A stretch of 64,000 nt of DNA from Sulfuritalea sp. (GTDB lineage: Bacteria > Pseudomonadota > Gammaproteobacteria > Burkholderiales > Rhodocyclaceae). The notes below the pieces were generated by a model. The model ran no database searches, was not told the DNA's origin, and saw nothing but the letters and a program-made list of their open reading frames with translations. Shown piece by piece: positions 48,865 through 58,511 of the stretch. How positions within the stretch are numbered: position 1 is the stretch's first letter; every line of letters starts with the position of its first letter. The translations under genes and the position numbers were made by a program. The stretch spans positions 1 through 64,000 of the forward strand of contig NZ_JAFLDR010000020.1 of the NCBI RefSeq assembly GCF_017302275.1. The letters are read 5' to 3'.

Positions 48865-49584
48865 ATGAATACCAGACTTCTTGTCATTTTCGGCTGGCTG
48901 TTGGCGGCCGTTTCGTTCGTAACGCCCGTCGGCGCCCAGACGCCGGGATACACGGGCAACCGCGTTTGCGCCAAATGTCATTTCGACCAAGGTGAAGCAT
49001 GGCGCAAGACAGGCCACGCCAAGGCCTTCGACTCGCTGAAGCCCAATGTCAAGGCGGCTGCCAAGACCCGGGCCGGACTTGATCCGGCCAAGGATTACAG
49101 TGCCGATCCAAATTGCGTCGCGTGCCACGTGACTGGTCACGGCGAAAACGGTGGTTACAAGACTGGCATGAATCCGGACGATGCCAAGTTGGTTATCGGA
49201 GTGAGCTGTGAATCGTGTCACGGTGCCGGAAGTATCTATCGCCAGAAGCATGCGGACGCGGTGGACAAGCTGAAGGCCTCTGGTGAAACCACTGATCGTC
49301 AGGTGCTGATCGATGCGAAGCAGAACTTTGACTACGAAAGCGCCTGCGTGAGTTGCCACCTCAATTATCAGGGTTCGCCTTGGGCGGGAGCGAAGGCGCC
49401 ATTTTCGCCTTTTACGCCGAAAGTCGATCCGAAGTACCAGTTCGATTTCAACAAGGCGGTGCGAGCGACCGGCGACAAGAATCCGGTTCACACGCATTAC
49501 AAGTTGCGCGGTGTATTCAAGGGAGGAACGGTTCCGGCAATCCGGGCTGAGCTCCAACAGAACGCACAGGAACCCGAGGAATGA
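48865..49584 (+). CDS. pcrC: Tetraheme cytochrome c PcrC
   Basis: 239 residues with a signal peptide ([25 protein letters not shown]) and four CxxCH heme sites at Cys35, Cys84, Cys115 and Cys161 (CAKCH, CVACH, CESCH, CVSCH). The [12 protein letters not shown] start and the spacing of [10 protein letters not shown] and CESCHGAGS resemble the cytochrome c554 family. It is soluble and periplasmic and expected to pass electrons to PcrAB. There is no membrane anchor, so it cannot oxidise quinol itself, and no NapC/NirT-type quinol dehydrogenase (such as pcrQ) is in the window. Confidence 0.88.
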   Translation: MNTRLLVIFGWLLAAVSFVTPVGAQTPGYTGNRVCAKCHFDQGEAWRKTGHAKAFDSLKPNVKAAAKTRAGLDPAKDYSADPNCVACHVTGHGENGGYKTGMNPDDAKLVIGVSCESCHGAGSIYRQKHADAVDKLKASGETTDRQVLIDAKQNFDYESACVSCHLNYQGSPWAGAKAPFSPFTPKVDPKYQFDFNKAVRATGDKNPVHTHYKLRGVFKGGTVPAIRAELQQNAQEPEE

Positions 49585-49650
49585 AGTACCTGACGCAAAG
49601 GAGTCGATGCACCGGGTACGGCAATACGAACCTACCAGGACGGAAAAATC

Positions 49651-50331
49651 ATGAATGAAATGAGCTCAGCGATGAACATCGGTCGGATCGAAAACGCGAA
49701 GGCGCGAAACCGCATTTATGCATTGCTCGCAATGGGATTTCGCTATCCCGACGAGGAGGTATTCTCGCAACTGGCGGATGGTGCTTACGCCGATGCTATC
49801 GTTAATGCCTTGGCGGTATGCGCGGCGGACATCGCCGGTGGGTGCCAGGACAGCCTGGCTGGTCTGTGGGCGACAGGGCCGCGCCAGGAGCTGGAAGCAG
49901 CCTACATCAGCGCCTTCGAGACGAACATGCCGGAGCCCAGTATCTCGCTCTACGAGGGAAGTCACCACTTGCATGGCAACAAGCCGGAACTGCTGCTGGA
50001 GCTCAAAAGCTTCTACCGCGCATTCGGCCTGACCATGGCCGAGGCGGAAAACGACCTGGAGGATTCACTGACCGCGGAACTCGAGTTCATGCAATTCCTG
50101 ACGGCCAAGCAGGTGCAGGCCGAGGATGGAACGCTGGACAAGTCGCCCTATTTGCGCGCACAGAAGGATTTTCTGGAGCGCCATCTGGCCGCGTGGTTGC
50201 CACCACTGCTGGCGGAGGCAGAGGGCAAGCTGAAGAGTCCCTTCTACAAGGCGCTTATTGCCCTCGCCAACAACTTTGTGGCTCTCGACGCAAAGGCGGT
50301 GAAACGTGATGTTGCAGACCGGGGTGCGTAG
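49651..50331 (+). CDS. pcrD: TorD/NarJ-family chaperone PcrD
   Basis: 226-residue all-helical cytoplasmic chaperone for cofactor insertion and Tat proofreading of PcrA. It shows RNRIYALLAMGFRYPDEEVF at the N-terminus, ELEAAYISAFETNMPEPSISLYEGSH, and SFYRAFGLTMAEAENDLEDSLTAELEFMQFL, the typical YxxFY-L-ELEFM pattern of the family. It lies 66 bases after pcrC. The ATG at 49651 is chosen; another in-frame ATG follows four codons later. Confidence 0.9.
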   Translation: MNEMSSAMNIGRIENAKARNRIYALLAMGFRYPDEEVFSQLADGAYADAIVNALAVCAADIAGGCQDSLAGLWATGPRQELEAAYISAFETNMPEPSISLYEGSHHLHGNKPELLLELKSFYRAFGLTMAEAENDLEDSLTAELEFMQFLTAKQVQAEDGTLDKSPYLRAQKDFLERHLAAWLPPLLAEAEGKLKSPFYKALIALANNFVALDAKAVKRDVADRGA

Positions 50332-50395
50332 TGGGCATGTGATTCCATCGACGGCGTGCCGCGAGTCGATACCGTCATCGATATTTGAAGCTTGA

Positions 50396-51265
<870 letters not shown>

Positions 51266-51295
51266 GCCTTTGAAGGCCTGTTGACCGGGTATCCA

Positions 51296-51329
51296 CGAAT
51301 GCGTCCGTCTCATGAGACGGACGCATTCG
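51296..51329. repeat. 34-nt perfect palindrome between cld and ccoN
   Basis: Each 17-base half is the exact reverse complement of the other, centred on TCATGA. No T-run follows. It may be a bidirectional transcription stop for cld, a processing site or an insertion scar at the right end of the module. Confidence 0.9.
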
Positions 51330-51380
51330 CCTATAGACCATTCTAATGGTATTGTTATTATGGTTGAAGTCGTATATATT

Positions 51381-51394
51381 TTGATGTGCATCAA
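51381..51394 (+). promoter_or_regulatory. FNR/Anr box upstream of ccoN
   Basis: TTGATGTGCATCAA has both half-sites TTGAT and ATCAA exact. A -10-like TGTAAT at 51414-51419 puts the box about 40 bases before the start site, the class II activator position. It predicts induction of ccoNOQP at low O2. Confidence 0.85.
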
Positions 51395-51498
51395 ACAACG
51401 CTAATATTAAGCGTGTAATCTCCCGAAAATTCATATACTGCACCGCATCAAAAGCAGTATTGCGCACGGTTTCTTTTTTAATGTGAGGTGAATCCATC

Positions 51499-52935
51499 AT
51501 GCAATCGCAAGCGACTTACAACTACAAAGTCGTGCGCCAGTTCGCCGTGATGACCGTAATCTGGGGCATCGTCGGCATGCTGGTCGGCGTCATCATCGCC
51601 GCCCAGCTGGTCTGGCCGGAGTTGAACGTGCACGAGTTCCTGAGTTACGGGCGCCTGCGTCCCCTGCACACCAATGCCGTGATCTTCGCCTTCGGCGGTT
51701 GCGCCTTGTTCGCCACTTCCTACTATTGCGTGCAGCGCACCAGCCATGCACCGCTGTTCGCGCCGGGACTGGCGGCCTTCACCTTCTGGGGCTGGCAAGT
51801 GGTCATTGTGCTGGCGGCGCTGTCCCTGCCGCTGGGCTTCACCCAGGCCAAGGAGTACGCGGAACTCGAATGGCCGATCGACATCCTGATCACGCTGGTC
51901 TGGGTGTCTTATGCCGTGGTGTTCTTCGGCACCATCGTCAAGCGCACGGTATCCCACATCTATGTGGCGAACTGGTTCTTCGGCGGCTTCATCCTGACCG
52001 TCGCCGTGCTGCACCTCGTCAATAGCGCGGCGATCCCGGTGTTTTCAGCCGGCGTCCTGACGCCGAAGTCCTACTCGGCCTATGCCGGCGTGCAGGATGC
52101 GATGATCCAGTGGTGGTACGGCCACAACGCGGTCGGCTTCTTCCTCACCGCCGGCTTCCTCGGCATGATGTACTACTTCGTGCCCAAGCAGGCCGGGCGT
52201 CCGGTGTATTCCTACCGCCTGTCGGTGGTGCACTTCTGGGCGCTGATCTTCACCTACATGTGGGCGGGTCCGCACCACCTGCACTACACGGCCCTGCCCG
52301 ATTGGACGCAATCGGTCGGCATGATCTTCTCGCTGATCCTGCTCGCACCTTCCTGGGGCGGCATGATCAACGGCATCATGACGCTGTCGGGCGCCTGGCA
52401 CAAACTGCGCGACGATCCGATCCTGAAGTTCATGATCACCTCGCTGTCCTTCTACGGCATGTCGACCTTCGAAGGTCCGATGATGTCGATCAAGACCGTC
52501 AACGCGCTGTCGCACTACACGGACTGGACGGTCGGCCACGTCCATTCCGGCGCGCTGGGCTGGGTGGCGATGATTTCCATCGGCTCGATCTACTACCTGC
52601 TGCCGCGCCTGTTCGGCAAGCCCGAGATGCATTCGAAGAAGCTGATCGAAGCGCACTTCTGGATCGCAACGATCGGCGTGGTGCTCTACATCGCCTCGAT
52701 GTGGATTGCCGGCGTGATGCAGGGTTTGATGTGGCGCGCAACGAACGTGGACGGCACGCTGACCTATTCCTTCGTCGAGTCGGTCAAGGCGACCTATCCG
52801 TTCTGGACCATACGCCTGCTCGGCGGCCTGCTGTTCCTCTCCGGCATGGTGATCATGGCCTACAACATGTTCCTGACGATGGCGGGCGGCAAGGCCGTCG
52901 ATGCGCCGGTACTCGCACCCGCAGGGGCTCACTGA
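51499..52935 (+). CDS. ccoN: cbb3-type cytochrome c oxidase subunit I CcoN
   Basis: 478-residue, 12-helix heme-copper oxidase subunit with low-spin heme b, high-spin heme b3 and CuB. It has [14 protein letters not shown] (heme ligand His), [23 protein letters not shown] (CuB ligand and active-site Tyr region), [15 protein letters not shown] and [17 protein letters not shown] (CuB and heme histidines). High O2 affinity makes it suited to the O2 released by Cld. Shine-Dalgarno GTGAGGTG. It would normally sit near ccoS; here the perchlorate module lies between. Confidence 0.97.
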   Translation: MQSQATYNYKVVRQFAVMTVIWGIVGMLVGVIIAAQLVWPELNVHEFLSYGRLRPLHTNAVIFAFGGCALFATSYYCVQRTSHAPLFAPGLAAFTFWGWQVVIVLAALSLPLGFTQAKEYAELEWPIDILITLVWVSYAVVFFGTIVKRTVSHIYVANWFFGGFILTVAVLHLVNSAAIPVFSAGVLTPKSYSAYAGVQDAMIQWWYGHNAVGFFLTAGFLGMMYYFVPKQAGRPVYSYRLSVVHFWALIFTYMWAGPHHLHYTALPDWTQSVGMIFSLILLAPSWGGMINGIMTLSGAWHKLRDDPILKFMITSLSFYGMSTFEGPMMSIKTVNALSHYTDWTVGHVHSGALGWVAMISIGSIYYLLPRLFGKPEMHSKKLIEAHFWIATIGVVLYIASMWIAGVMQGLMWRATNVDGTLTYSFVESVKATYPFWTIRLLGGLLFLSGMVIMAYNMFLTMAGGKAVDAPVLAPAGAH

Positions 52936-52967
52936 GCCCGATCGCAAAGATTAAGGAGCCATACATC

Positions 52968-53579
52968 ATGTTGACGCATGACAAAATTGAACGGAACGTG
53001 GGACTGATGATCGTCCTCACCATCCTCACCATCAGTGTGGGTGGTTTGCTCGAGATCGTCCCGCTGTTCTTCCAGAAATCCACGACCACGCCGACCAATG
53101 AGCTGGTCAAGCCCTACACTCCCTTGCGCCTGGCGGGACGCGACATCTACATACGCGAAGGCTGCTACAACTGCCACTCGCAGATGATTCGCCCCTTCCG
53201 CGCCGAAACGGAGCGCTATGGCCACTACTCGGTGGCAGGCGAATTCGTCTATGACCATCCCTTCCAGTGGGGTTCCAAGCGTACCGGACCCGACCTGGCA
53301 CGCGTCGGCGGGCGCTACTCGGATCAGTGGCACAAGACCCACCTGCTGAATCCGCGCGATGTGGTACCGGAATCGAACATGCCGGCCTATGCCTGGCTGG
53401 ATCGGCCGCTCAAGGACGATGCGATCGACGCCAAGATGAAAGCGCTGCGCGCGGTCGGGGTTCCCTATACCGACGCCGAAATCGCCGGCGCGAAAAAGGC
53501 CATCGAGGGCGCGACCGAAGTCGAGGCTTTGATCGCCTACCTGCAGGGCATGGGCCTCGCGCTCAAGCAGACCAGGTAA
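52968..53579 (+). CDS. ccoO: cbb3 oxidase monoheme subunit CcoO
   Basis: 203 residues: an N-terminal anchor helix ([21 protein letters not shown]), a single heme c site CYNCH at 66-70 in [17 protein letters not shown], then [16 protein letters not shown] and the Met ligand in PESNMPAY. The start is the ATG at 52968 behind TAAGGAG. It passes electrons from CcoP to CcoN. Confidence 0.97.
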   Translation: MLTHDKIERNVGLMIVLTILTISVGGLLEIVPLFFQKSTTTPTNELVKPYTPLRLAGRDIYIREGCYNCHSQMIRPFRAETERYGHYSVAGEFVYDHPFQWGSKRTGPDLARVGGRYSDQWHKTHLLNPRDVVPESNMPAYAWLDRPLKDDAIDAKMKALRAVGVPYTDAEIAGAKKAIEGATEVEALIAYLQGMGLALKQTR

Positions 53580-53583
53580 GCAA

Positions 53584-53787
53584 ATGGACATCAACGATCT
53601 GCGTTCCATCTTCACGGTGCTGGCTTTCATCGCCTTCATAGGCATCGTATGGTGGGCGTATTCGGACCGGCGCAAGGCGACCTACGACGAGGCGGCGATG
53701 CTGCCGCTCGACGATGACAGCCCGTTTGTTCCCATGGTGCCGTCCGGGCCGCAGGTTACGAAGAATCAGGAAAGGAAATCATCATGA
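53584..53787 (+). CDS. ccoQ: cbb3 oxidase small subunit CcoQ
   Basis: 67 residues with one membrane helix (LRSIFTVLAFIAFIGIVWWAY) followed by the conserved SDRRKATYDEAAMLPLDDD. It stabilises the complex. It starts 4 bases after ccoO and overlaps ccoP by 4. Confidence 0.93.
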   Translation: MDINDLRSIFTVLAFIAFIGIVWWAYSDRRKATYDEAAMLPLDDDSPFVPMVPSGPQVTKNQERKSS

Positions 53788-54737
53788 GTGATTTTGTCAG
53801 CGGTTTCTGGAACATCTATGTAATTGGCATCGTGCTCGCAAGCGTCATTGGTTGTGGCGTATTCCTCTGGATGCAAAGCACGGCGCGGCATGTGGAAGGT
53901 GAAACCACGGGTCACGTCTGGGACGAGGATCTGCAGGAATTCAGCAATCCCCTGCCCAGCTGGTGGCGCTGGCTGTTCTACATCACGATCGTGTTCTCGC
54001 TGTTCTATCTGGCGATGTATCCCGGCCTGGGTACTTTTAAAGGGCAATTTGGCTGGACGTCTACCGGACAATATGACGTCGAGATGAAGAAGGCCGACGA
54101 TCAGTACGGGCCGATCTTCAAGAAATTCCAGAGCCAGGACATTCGTGCCGTTGCGGCCAACAGCGAGGCGAAGGAAATGGGCCAGCGCCTGTTCCTGACC
54201 TACTGCTCGCAGTGCCACGGTTCGGATGCCAAGGGCGCCGTTGGTTTCCCCAACCTGACCGACAACGATTGGCTGTTCGGCGGCACCCCGGACCAGATCA
54301 AGGAAACCCTGCTGAAGGGTCGCGATGCCATGATGCCGGCCAAGGGTGTCAAGCCCGACCTCAATGGTGACCAGATCAAGGACTTGGCGAACTACGTGCG
54401 TTCGCTGTCGGGGCTGTCGGCCGATTCGATTCGCACTCAGCGCGGCAAGGAACTGTTTGCTGCGGCGTGCAGCGCCTGTCATGGTCCGGACGGCAAGGGC
54501 ATGGTCGGTGTGGCACCCAACCTGGCGGACAAGGTATGGCTCTACAGCAGTTCCGAGAATTCGATCATTGAAACCATCACCAAGGGCCGCGTCAATCGGA
54601 TGCCCGCCTACGGCGAATTCCTCGGCGAGGCCAAGGTGCACCTGCTGACTGCCTATGTCTACGGGCTCGGTGGCGGTGAGAAGGACGCCCCTGTGGCGGC
54701 TCCGGCGGCGACTGAAGCACCCGTAGAAAAGAAGTAA
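53784..54737 (+). CDS. ccoP: cbb3 oxidase diheme subunit CcoP
   Basis: 317 residues. Two N-terminal helices (about 10-30 and 60-80) flank the HVWDEDLQEFSNPLPSWWRW CcoP signature. Two cytochrome c domains follow with CSQCH at 141-145 and CSACH at 229-233. It is the entry point for electrons from soluble cytochromes. The C-terminal tail is Ala/Pro-rich. A terminator follows. Confidence 0.97.
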   Translation: MSDFVSGFWNIYVIGIVLASVIGCGVFLWMQSTARHVEGETTGHVWDEDLQEFSNPLPSWWRWLFYITIVFSLFYLAMYPGLGTFKGQFGWTSTGQYDVEMKKADDQYGPIFKKFQSQDIRAVAANSEAKEMGQRLFLTYCSQCHGSDAKGAVGFPNLTDNDWLFGGTPDQIKETLLKGRDAMMPAKGVKPDLNGDQIKDLANYVRSLSGLSADSIRTQRGKELFAAACSACHGPDGKGMVGVAPNLADKVWLYSSSENSIIETITKGRVNRMPAYGEFLGEAKVHLLTAYVYGLGGGEKDAPVAAPAATEAPVEKK

Positions 54738-54748
54738 GCCGCAAGACC

Positions 54749-54777
54749 GTCCCCGGCATGCGTGCCGGGGACTTTTT
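54749..54777 (+). terminator. Rho-independent terminator after ccoP
   Basis: GTCCCCGGCA-TGCG-TGCCGGGGAC stem and five T residues. Confidence 0.92.
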
Positions 54778-54812
54778 ACGAAGGTCTATCAGAATATAGT
54801 AATACGATAATC

Positions 54813-56234
54813 ATGTCTTCAGCTACCCCCACCCAAGCGCAGGAGACCAAACCGAGCTTTGTCGAAGAGAGCCTCTACGAGGTTCATCAGAAGGTTCATC
54901 CACGTGCGGTCAGCGGGATCTTCGCCACTTGGCGCTGGGCGCTGGTCTGGATTACCCAACTGATCTTCTACGGCATGTGCTGGCTACCGTGGAATGGGCG
55001 GCAGGCAGTGCTGTTCGATCTGGTGGAACGCAAGTTCTACATCTTCGGATTGGTCTTCTGGCCGCAGGACGTGATTTTTCTAGCTGTCCTGTTGATCATC
55101 TCCGCCTATTCCCTGTTCCTGTTCACCGCGGTCGGCGGACGCTTGTGGTGCGGCTATGCCTGTCCGCAAACGGTCTATACCGAAATCTTCACCTGGATCG
55201 AACAGAAGATCGAGGGTGAGCGCAATGCCCGCATCAAACTCGATGCCGCGCCCATGAGTGCGCGCAAGTTCTTGCTGCGCAGCTTCAAGTACGGCGCCTG
55301 GGGCCTGTTGTCAATTTGGACCGGGTTTACCTTCGTCGGCTATTTCACCCCGGTCCAGACCTTGTGGGGATCCGTGTGGAGTTTCTCCCTGGGTCCCTGG
55401 GAAACCTTCTGGATGATCTTCTACGGCGCGTTTACCTATCTGTTCGCCGGGCACATGCGCGAACAGGTCTGCAAGCACATGTGCCCGTACGCACGGTTCC
55501 AGGGCGTCATGTTCGATCCCGACACGCTGACCATCACCTACGACACCGAGCGCGGCGAGCCGCGCGGCGCGCGGAAAAAGGGTATAGACCCGAAAGCGAT
55601 TGCCAAGGGCGACTGCGTCGATTGCGGCATTTGTGTGCAAGTCTGCCCGACCGGCATCGACATCCGCAAAGGACTCCAGTACGAATGCATCGGCTGTGCT
55701 GCGTGCATCGACGCGTGCGATCAGGTCATGGAAAAGATGAGCTATCCGAAAGGCCTGATTCGGTACTCGACCGAGCATGCCATCGAATCGCATTGGGGCT
55801 GGAAGGAAATCGTCGGTCATGTGGCGAGGCCCCGGGTGATCATCTACACCGTAGTCCTTGCCGCGATCTGCGTCGCCTTTGTCTGGGGCATTGCGACCAA
55901 GCCCACCCTGCGGGTCGATGTGATCCGCGACCGTGCGACGTTGGCCCGGGAGGTTGAGGGCGGGCTGATTGAGAACGTGTATCGCCTGCACGTCATCAAT
56001 ATATCCGAGACGGCCCACAGGTATGCTGTAAGTGTTTCCGGGTTGCCGGACATCGATATGGTCGGTGAGCGCATCCTTGAGGTGCCAGCCGCTGGCGCGC
56101 GCAGCTTTTCGATCCAGGTGAGGGTGCCTCCGGATGCCGGGAAGAAAGGTTCGAATCAGATTTTCTTCGACGTGAAATCGCTGGCCGACGAAAAGGTAGC
56201 CGTGCACGAGAAGGCAAGTTTTCTGCTGCCATGA
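54813..56234 (+). CDS. ccoG: cbb3 oxidase accessory protein CcoG (membrane ferredoxin)
   Basis: 473 residues from the ATG at 54813 (MSSATPTQAQETKPSF). In-frame codons upstream fall inside the terminator and are not used. Several membrane helices come first, with GGRLWCGYACPQTVYTEIFTWIE, then two 4Fe-4S sites in CVDCGICVQVCPTGIDIRKGLQ and CIGCAACIDACDQVMEKM. A periplasmic immunoglobulin-like C-terminal domain follows (about 370-473). In other bacteria CcoG is a cupric reductase that helps deliver copper to CcoN. It overlaps ccoH by 4 bases. Confidence 0.93.
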   Translation: MSSATPTQAQETKPSFVEESLYEVHQKVHPRAVSGIFATWRWALVWITQLIFYGMCWLPWNGRQAVLFDLVERKFYIFGLVFWPQDVIFLAVLLIISAYSLFLFTAVGGRLWCGYACPQTVYTEIFTWIEQKIEGERNARIKLDAAPMSARKFLLRSFKYGAWGLLSIWTGFTFVGYFTPVQTLWGSVWSFSLGPWETFWMIFYGAFTYLFAGHMREQVCKHMCPYARFQGVMFDPDTLTITYDTERGEPRGARKKGIDPKAIAKGDCVDCGICVQVCPTGIDIRKGLQYECIGCAACIDACDQVMEKMSYPKGLIRYSTEHAIESHWGWKEIVGHVARPRVIIYTVVLAAICVAFVWGIATKPTLRVDVIRDRATLAREVEGGLIENVYRLHVINISETAHRYAVSVSGLPDIDMVGERILEVPAAGARSFSIQVRVPPDAGKKGSNQIFFDVKSLADEKVAVHEKASFLLP

Positions 56235-56776
56235 AGCATGGAAAAATGAACTCGCTCGCCGCGCGTCCCTGGTATCGCGAACCCTGGCCCTGGATCCTGG
56301 CCGCCGGACCGTTCATCGTGATAGTTGCCGGCATCTACACCGCCTGGCTTGCAGTCAGTAGCAACGATGGCCTCGTAACGGATGACTATTACCGCAAGGG
56401 CCTGGCAGCCAACCAGACCATCGCCCAGAGCGAACGTGCCGTGAAAAGTGGCTTGGGTGCCGGTGTGCGGATTTCGATGGAAACCTTTTCGGTACGGCTG
56501 CAAGCCGCCGACCCGGGGTTCACCATGCCGTCAACGCTGTTTCTGACGATTTCGCATCCAACCCGTGCCGGTCTCGACCAGTCCCGCGTCTTGTTGCGCA
56601 ATGGCGATACGTATTCCGGCGAGGTTCGCCTGCCTGCCGCTGGGCATTGGCTGGTGTTGGTGGAGGATGAGGGCAGAACCTGGCGGTTGATGGGCAATGT
56701 CATCCTTCCGGCCAACGGGGAAACCATCATCGGCAACGCCGGCCCGATCCCCGCGCCGGCGGATATCCGGAACTGA
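56231..56776 (+). CDS. ccoH: FixH/CcoH-family cbb3 oxidase assembly protein
   Basis: 181 residues. The conserved start is WYREPWPWILAAGPFIVIVAGIYTAWLAV (one helix), then GLVTDDYYRKGLAANQTI, the FixH signature, and a periplasmic beta-rich domain ending PAAGHWLVLVEDEGRTWRLMG. It helps assemble the oxidase subunits. It is translationally coupled to ccoG. Confidence 0.88.
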   Translation: MKHGKMNSLAARPWYREPWPWILAAGPFIVIVAGIYTAWLAVSSNDGLVTDDYYRKGLAANQTIAQSERAVKSGLGAGVRISMETFSVRLQAADPGFTMPSTLFLTISHPTRAGLDQSRVLLRNGDTYSGEVRLPAAGHWLVLVEDEGRTWRLMGNVILPANGETIIGNAGPIPAPADIRN

Positions 56777-56800
56777 TTTTTTTGGATAGGAGATAGCGTC

Positions 56801-56941
56801 ATGGAAGCCTGGAAACTTCTGGTCGGTAGCGACATTGGTCTTCTCAGTCTGTTCACTATCGGCTTTGTGATCGTCATGGGCATCTACTTCGTCGTCTATA
56901 TCAAGAGGAAGTCCGAAGAAGACGCGAGAAACGCCAAGTAG
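56801..56941 (+). CDS. Small DUF3149-like membrane protein
   Basis: 46 residues: MEAWKLLVGSDIGLLSLFTI, a single membrane helix, and a positively charged end (IKRKSEEDARNAK). The short WKxLxGSDxGLxSL start is that of DUF3149 proteins, which commonly follow ccoG/ccoH. It has a good Shine-Dalgarno (TAGGAGATA) 8 bases upstream. Function unknown; it is probably part of the oxidase accessory operon. Confidence 0.82.
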   Translation: MEAWKLLVGSDIGLLSLFTIGFVIVMGIYFVVYIKRKSEEDARNAK

Positions 56942-56972
56942 CTTGGGTGACGCCGGATAGGGGAGACACGCA

Positions 56973-57242
56973 ATGCAAAAGATCCTGTGGGTGCTGTGGC
57001 CGTCGTTTATCGTTGCCGGAGTTGCCGAGGGCATTTTCTTTACGGTGATCAACCCGCAGGAACTTTATCTGTTCGGCGAACCCGCGCACTTCTCCAAGAT
57101 CGCCACCTACTCGATCGGTTTTTTCGGATTCTGGATGGTTTGCGCCGCGTCCAGCCTGTTGACGGTTTTTTTGCAGTTAGGTGCCGCCGAGTTGAACAAG
57201 GGGGTTGGCAGCACGTCGCCAGATGGCAATAAGCCGGGATAG
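56973..57242 (+). CDS. Small two-helix membrane protein
   Basis: 89 residues with two membrane helices (ILWVLWPSFIVAGVAEGIFFTVI and IGFFGFWMVCAASSLLTVFLQL) joined by a loop with NPQELYLFGEPAHFSKI. I do not know its function. It ends the rightward cco-accessory run, and its position suggests a role linked to the oxidase. Confidence 0.75.
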   Translation: MQKILWVLWPSFIVAGVAEGIFFTVINPQELYLFGEPAHFSKIATYSIGFFGFWMVCAASSLLTVFLQLGAAELNKGVGSTSPDGNKPG

Positions 57243-57268
57243 CACTGGCCCCGCAGGACGGGAGTGAT

Positions 57269-57853
57269 TCAGACTCCGGGTGATCCCCCGCGCGGTGTCG
57301 GCGCCAGCTTGAGTATCCGGGAAAAGAGATCGCGGCATTCAAGGTCTGCCGCCGCATCAAAGCGAGGATCGCCGTTTTCCCCGAAAGCGGCGGCGATCTC
57401 GACCCAGTCTTCCGCCCTCAGATGTATGCAGGCAAGCGGAAATAGCTCTTGTTCTTCGATGGCCATGTGGGCGAACATTGCTTCGGCGAATGCCTCGGCG
57501 GCTGCGGAGAATTCCGCCATTCCCTCCGCCGCTCCAGCTTGGAAACGGTCCAGTGCCCGTTCCAGATCGCGCACCTTCTGGCCGCCTTCCGCGTGATCTA
57601 GCTTCAGTAGTTCAATCACGGAATCGGCTTCATGTGTCCGTTCGCGCAGTCGCGCGAACAGGTAGGAGTTCTCCTTGGGGTGGTGTAGTTTTTCCGGAAA
57701 CTCATTCAGATAGGTGACTATTGCGCGCAGCACCGCGAAGTCGGGATTGCGACAATCCACGCGGCTCTGGTGCACGAGGTAGCGCAACCCGGTTACTACC
57801 GCAGCCAGCGAACGGTGCTCCTCCTGAATGATGCTCAGGGCGCCGTTCAGCAT
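57269..57853 (-). CDS. Hemerythrin-like HHE-domain protein
   Basis: 194 residues, all helical. The HHE ligands appear as IIQEEHRSLAAVV, KLHHPKENSYLFARL, LLKLDHAEGGQKV and MFAHMAIEEQELFPLA, enough for a diiron or O2/NO-binding four-helix bundle. Cytoplasmic. It faces the cco genes tail to tail and lies 54 bases after uspA on the same strand. Such proteins often respond to O2, NO or iron stress; the ligand is not known. Confidence 0.82.
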   Translation of the reverse strand: MLNGALSIIQEEHRSLAAVVTGLRYLVHQSRVDCRNPDFAVLRAIVTYLNEFPEKLHHPKENSYLFARLRERTHEADSVIELLKLDHAEGGQKVRDLERALDRFQAGAAEGMAEFSAAAEAFAEAMFAHMAIEEQELFPLACIHLRAEDWVEIAAAFGENGDPRFDAAADLECRDLFSRILKLAPTPRGGSPGV

Positions 57854-57907
57854 ATCTTCCCGTTTGCCGTCCTAGTGCCGAAACCAGCCGAAGGCCGGTT
57901 CAGTCGG

Positions 57908-58351
57908 TCACCGATAAACCAGTACGGGAATCTTTGAATGCGTGAGCACCTTCTGCGTTTCGGATCCGAGCAAAAGGCCGCTGATTCCGCGTCGGCCGTG
58001 CGAAGCCATGAAGATCAGGTCGGCGCCGACTTGCTCAGCCCCTGCAATGATGGCTTCGTAAGGAATGTCGCTGATCGAAGTCAGACTTGCGCTGGAAACA
58101 CCGGCCGCCTTGGCCGATGCCTCGTGCGCAGCCAGTATTTCCCTGGCTTGTTGTTCGGCCATTTCCGCAAACTTGTCCGGCGTCGTGGGGTCAATGAGCG
58201 CACCCTCACCGTAGAAGGCCACCGGGTAGTCGGGTTTTGCAAAAAAGAAAGTTATCCGCGCTGACGTTTCCTTTGCGAATGCAATGGCGCGCTTCACGGT
58301 GTCACCGGACAATTGCGATCCGTCAGTCGGAACGAGTATGTGCTTGAACAT
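57908..58351 (-). CDS. Universal stress protein UspA family
   Basis: 147 residues with the ATP-binding Usp fold: MFKHILVPTDGSQLSGDTVKRAI at the start and GADLIFMASHGRRGISGLLLGSETQKVLTHSKIPVLVYR at the end, where G-x2-G-x9-G-S binds ATP. An FNR box lies in the 160-base divergent region shared with phaC, which suggests induction at low oxygen. Confidence 0.92.
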   Translation of the reverse strand: MFKHILVPTDGSQLSGDTVKRAIAFAKETSARITFFFAKPDYPVAFYGEGALIDPTTPDKFAEMAEQQAREILAAHEASAKAAGVSSASLTSISDIPYEAIIAGAEQVGADLIFMASHGRRGISGLLLGSETQKVLTHSKIPVLVYR

Positions 58352-58405
58352 AGGATGGATCCTTGTGTTGGTAAATCTAGGCTAGCCCACTAATAAGCGT
58401 CAGCG

Positions 58406-58419
58406 TTGATCAAGATCAA
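58406..58419. promoter_or_regulatory. FNR/Anr box between uspA and phaC
   Basis: TTGATCAAGATCAA, both half-sites exact. It is centred 61 bases from the uspA start and 100 bases from the phaC start, so it can serve either gene or both. Confidence 0.82.
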
Positions 58420-58511
58420 TAGCCGCCCGAACTATACCCGAGGAGCATGGGGCACAATATTAGCGGTAGTGCGGCAGGATAGCGCAGCCGTCGGGAAGTG
58501 GAGAAAAAATC

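Noticed and set aside
44976..49584. Chlorate reductase (ClrABDC), nitrate reductase or selenate reductase instead of PcrABCD
   Set aside because: Gene order is enzyme, Fe-S, cytochrome, chaperone (pcrABCD). The sequence follows PcrA closely, including the gate Trp. There is no NarI, and the next gene is chlorite dismutase.
54762..54812. Earlier start for ccoG
   Set aside because: This segment is the ccoP terminator; the conserved protein begins at the ATG at 54813.
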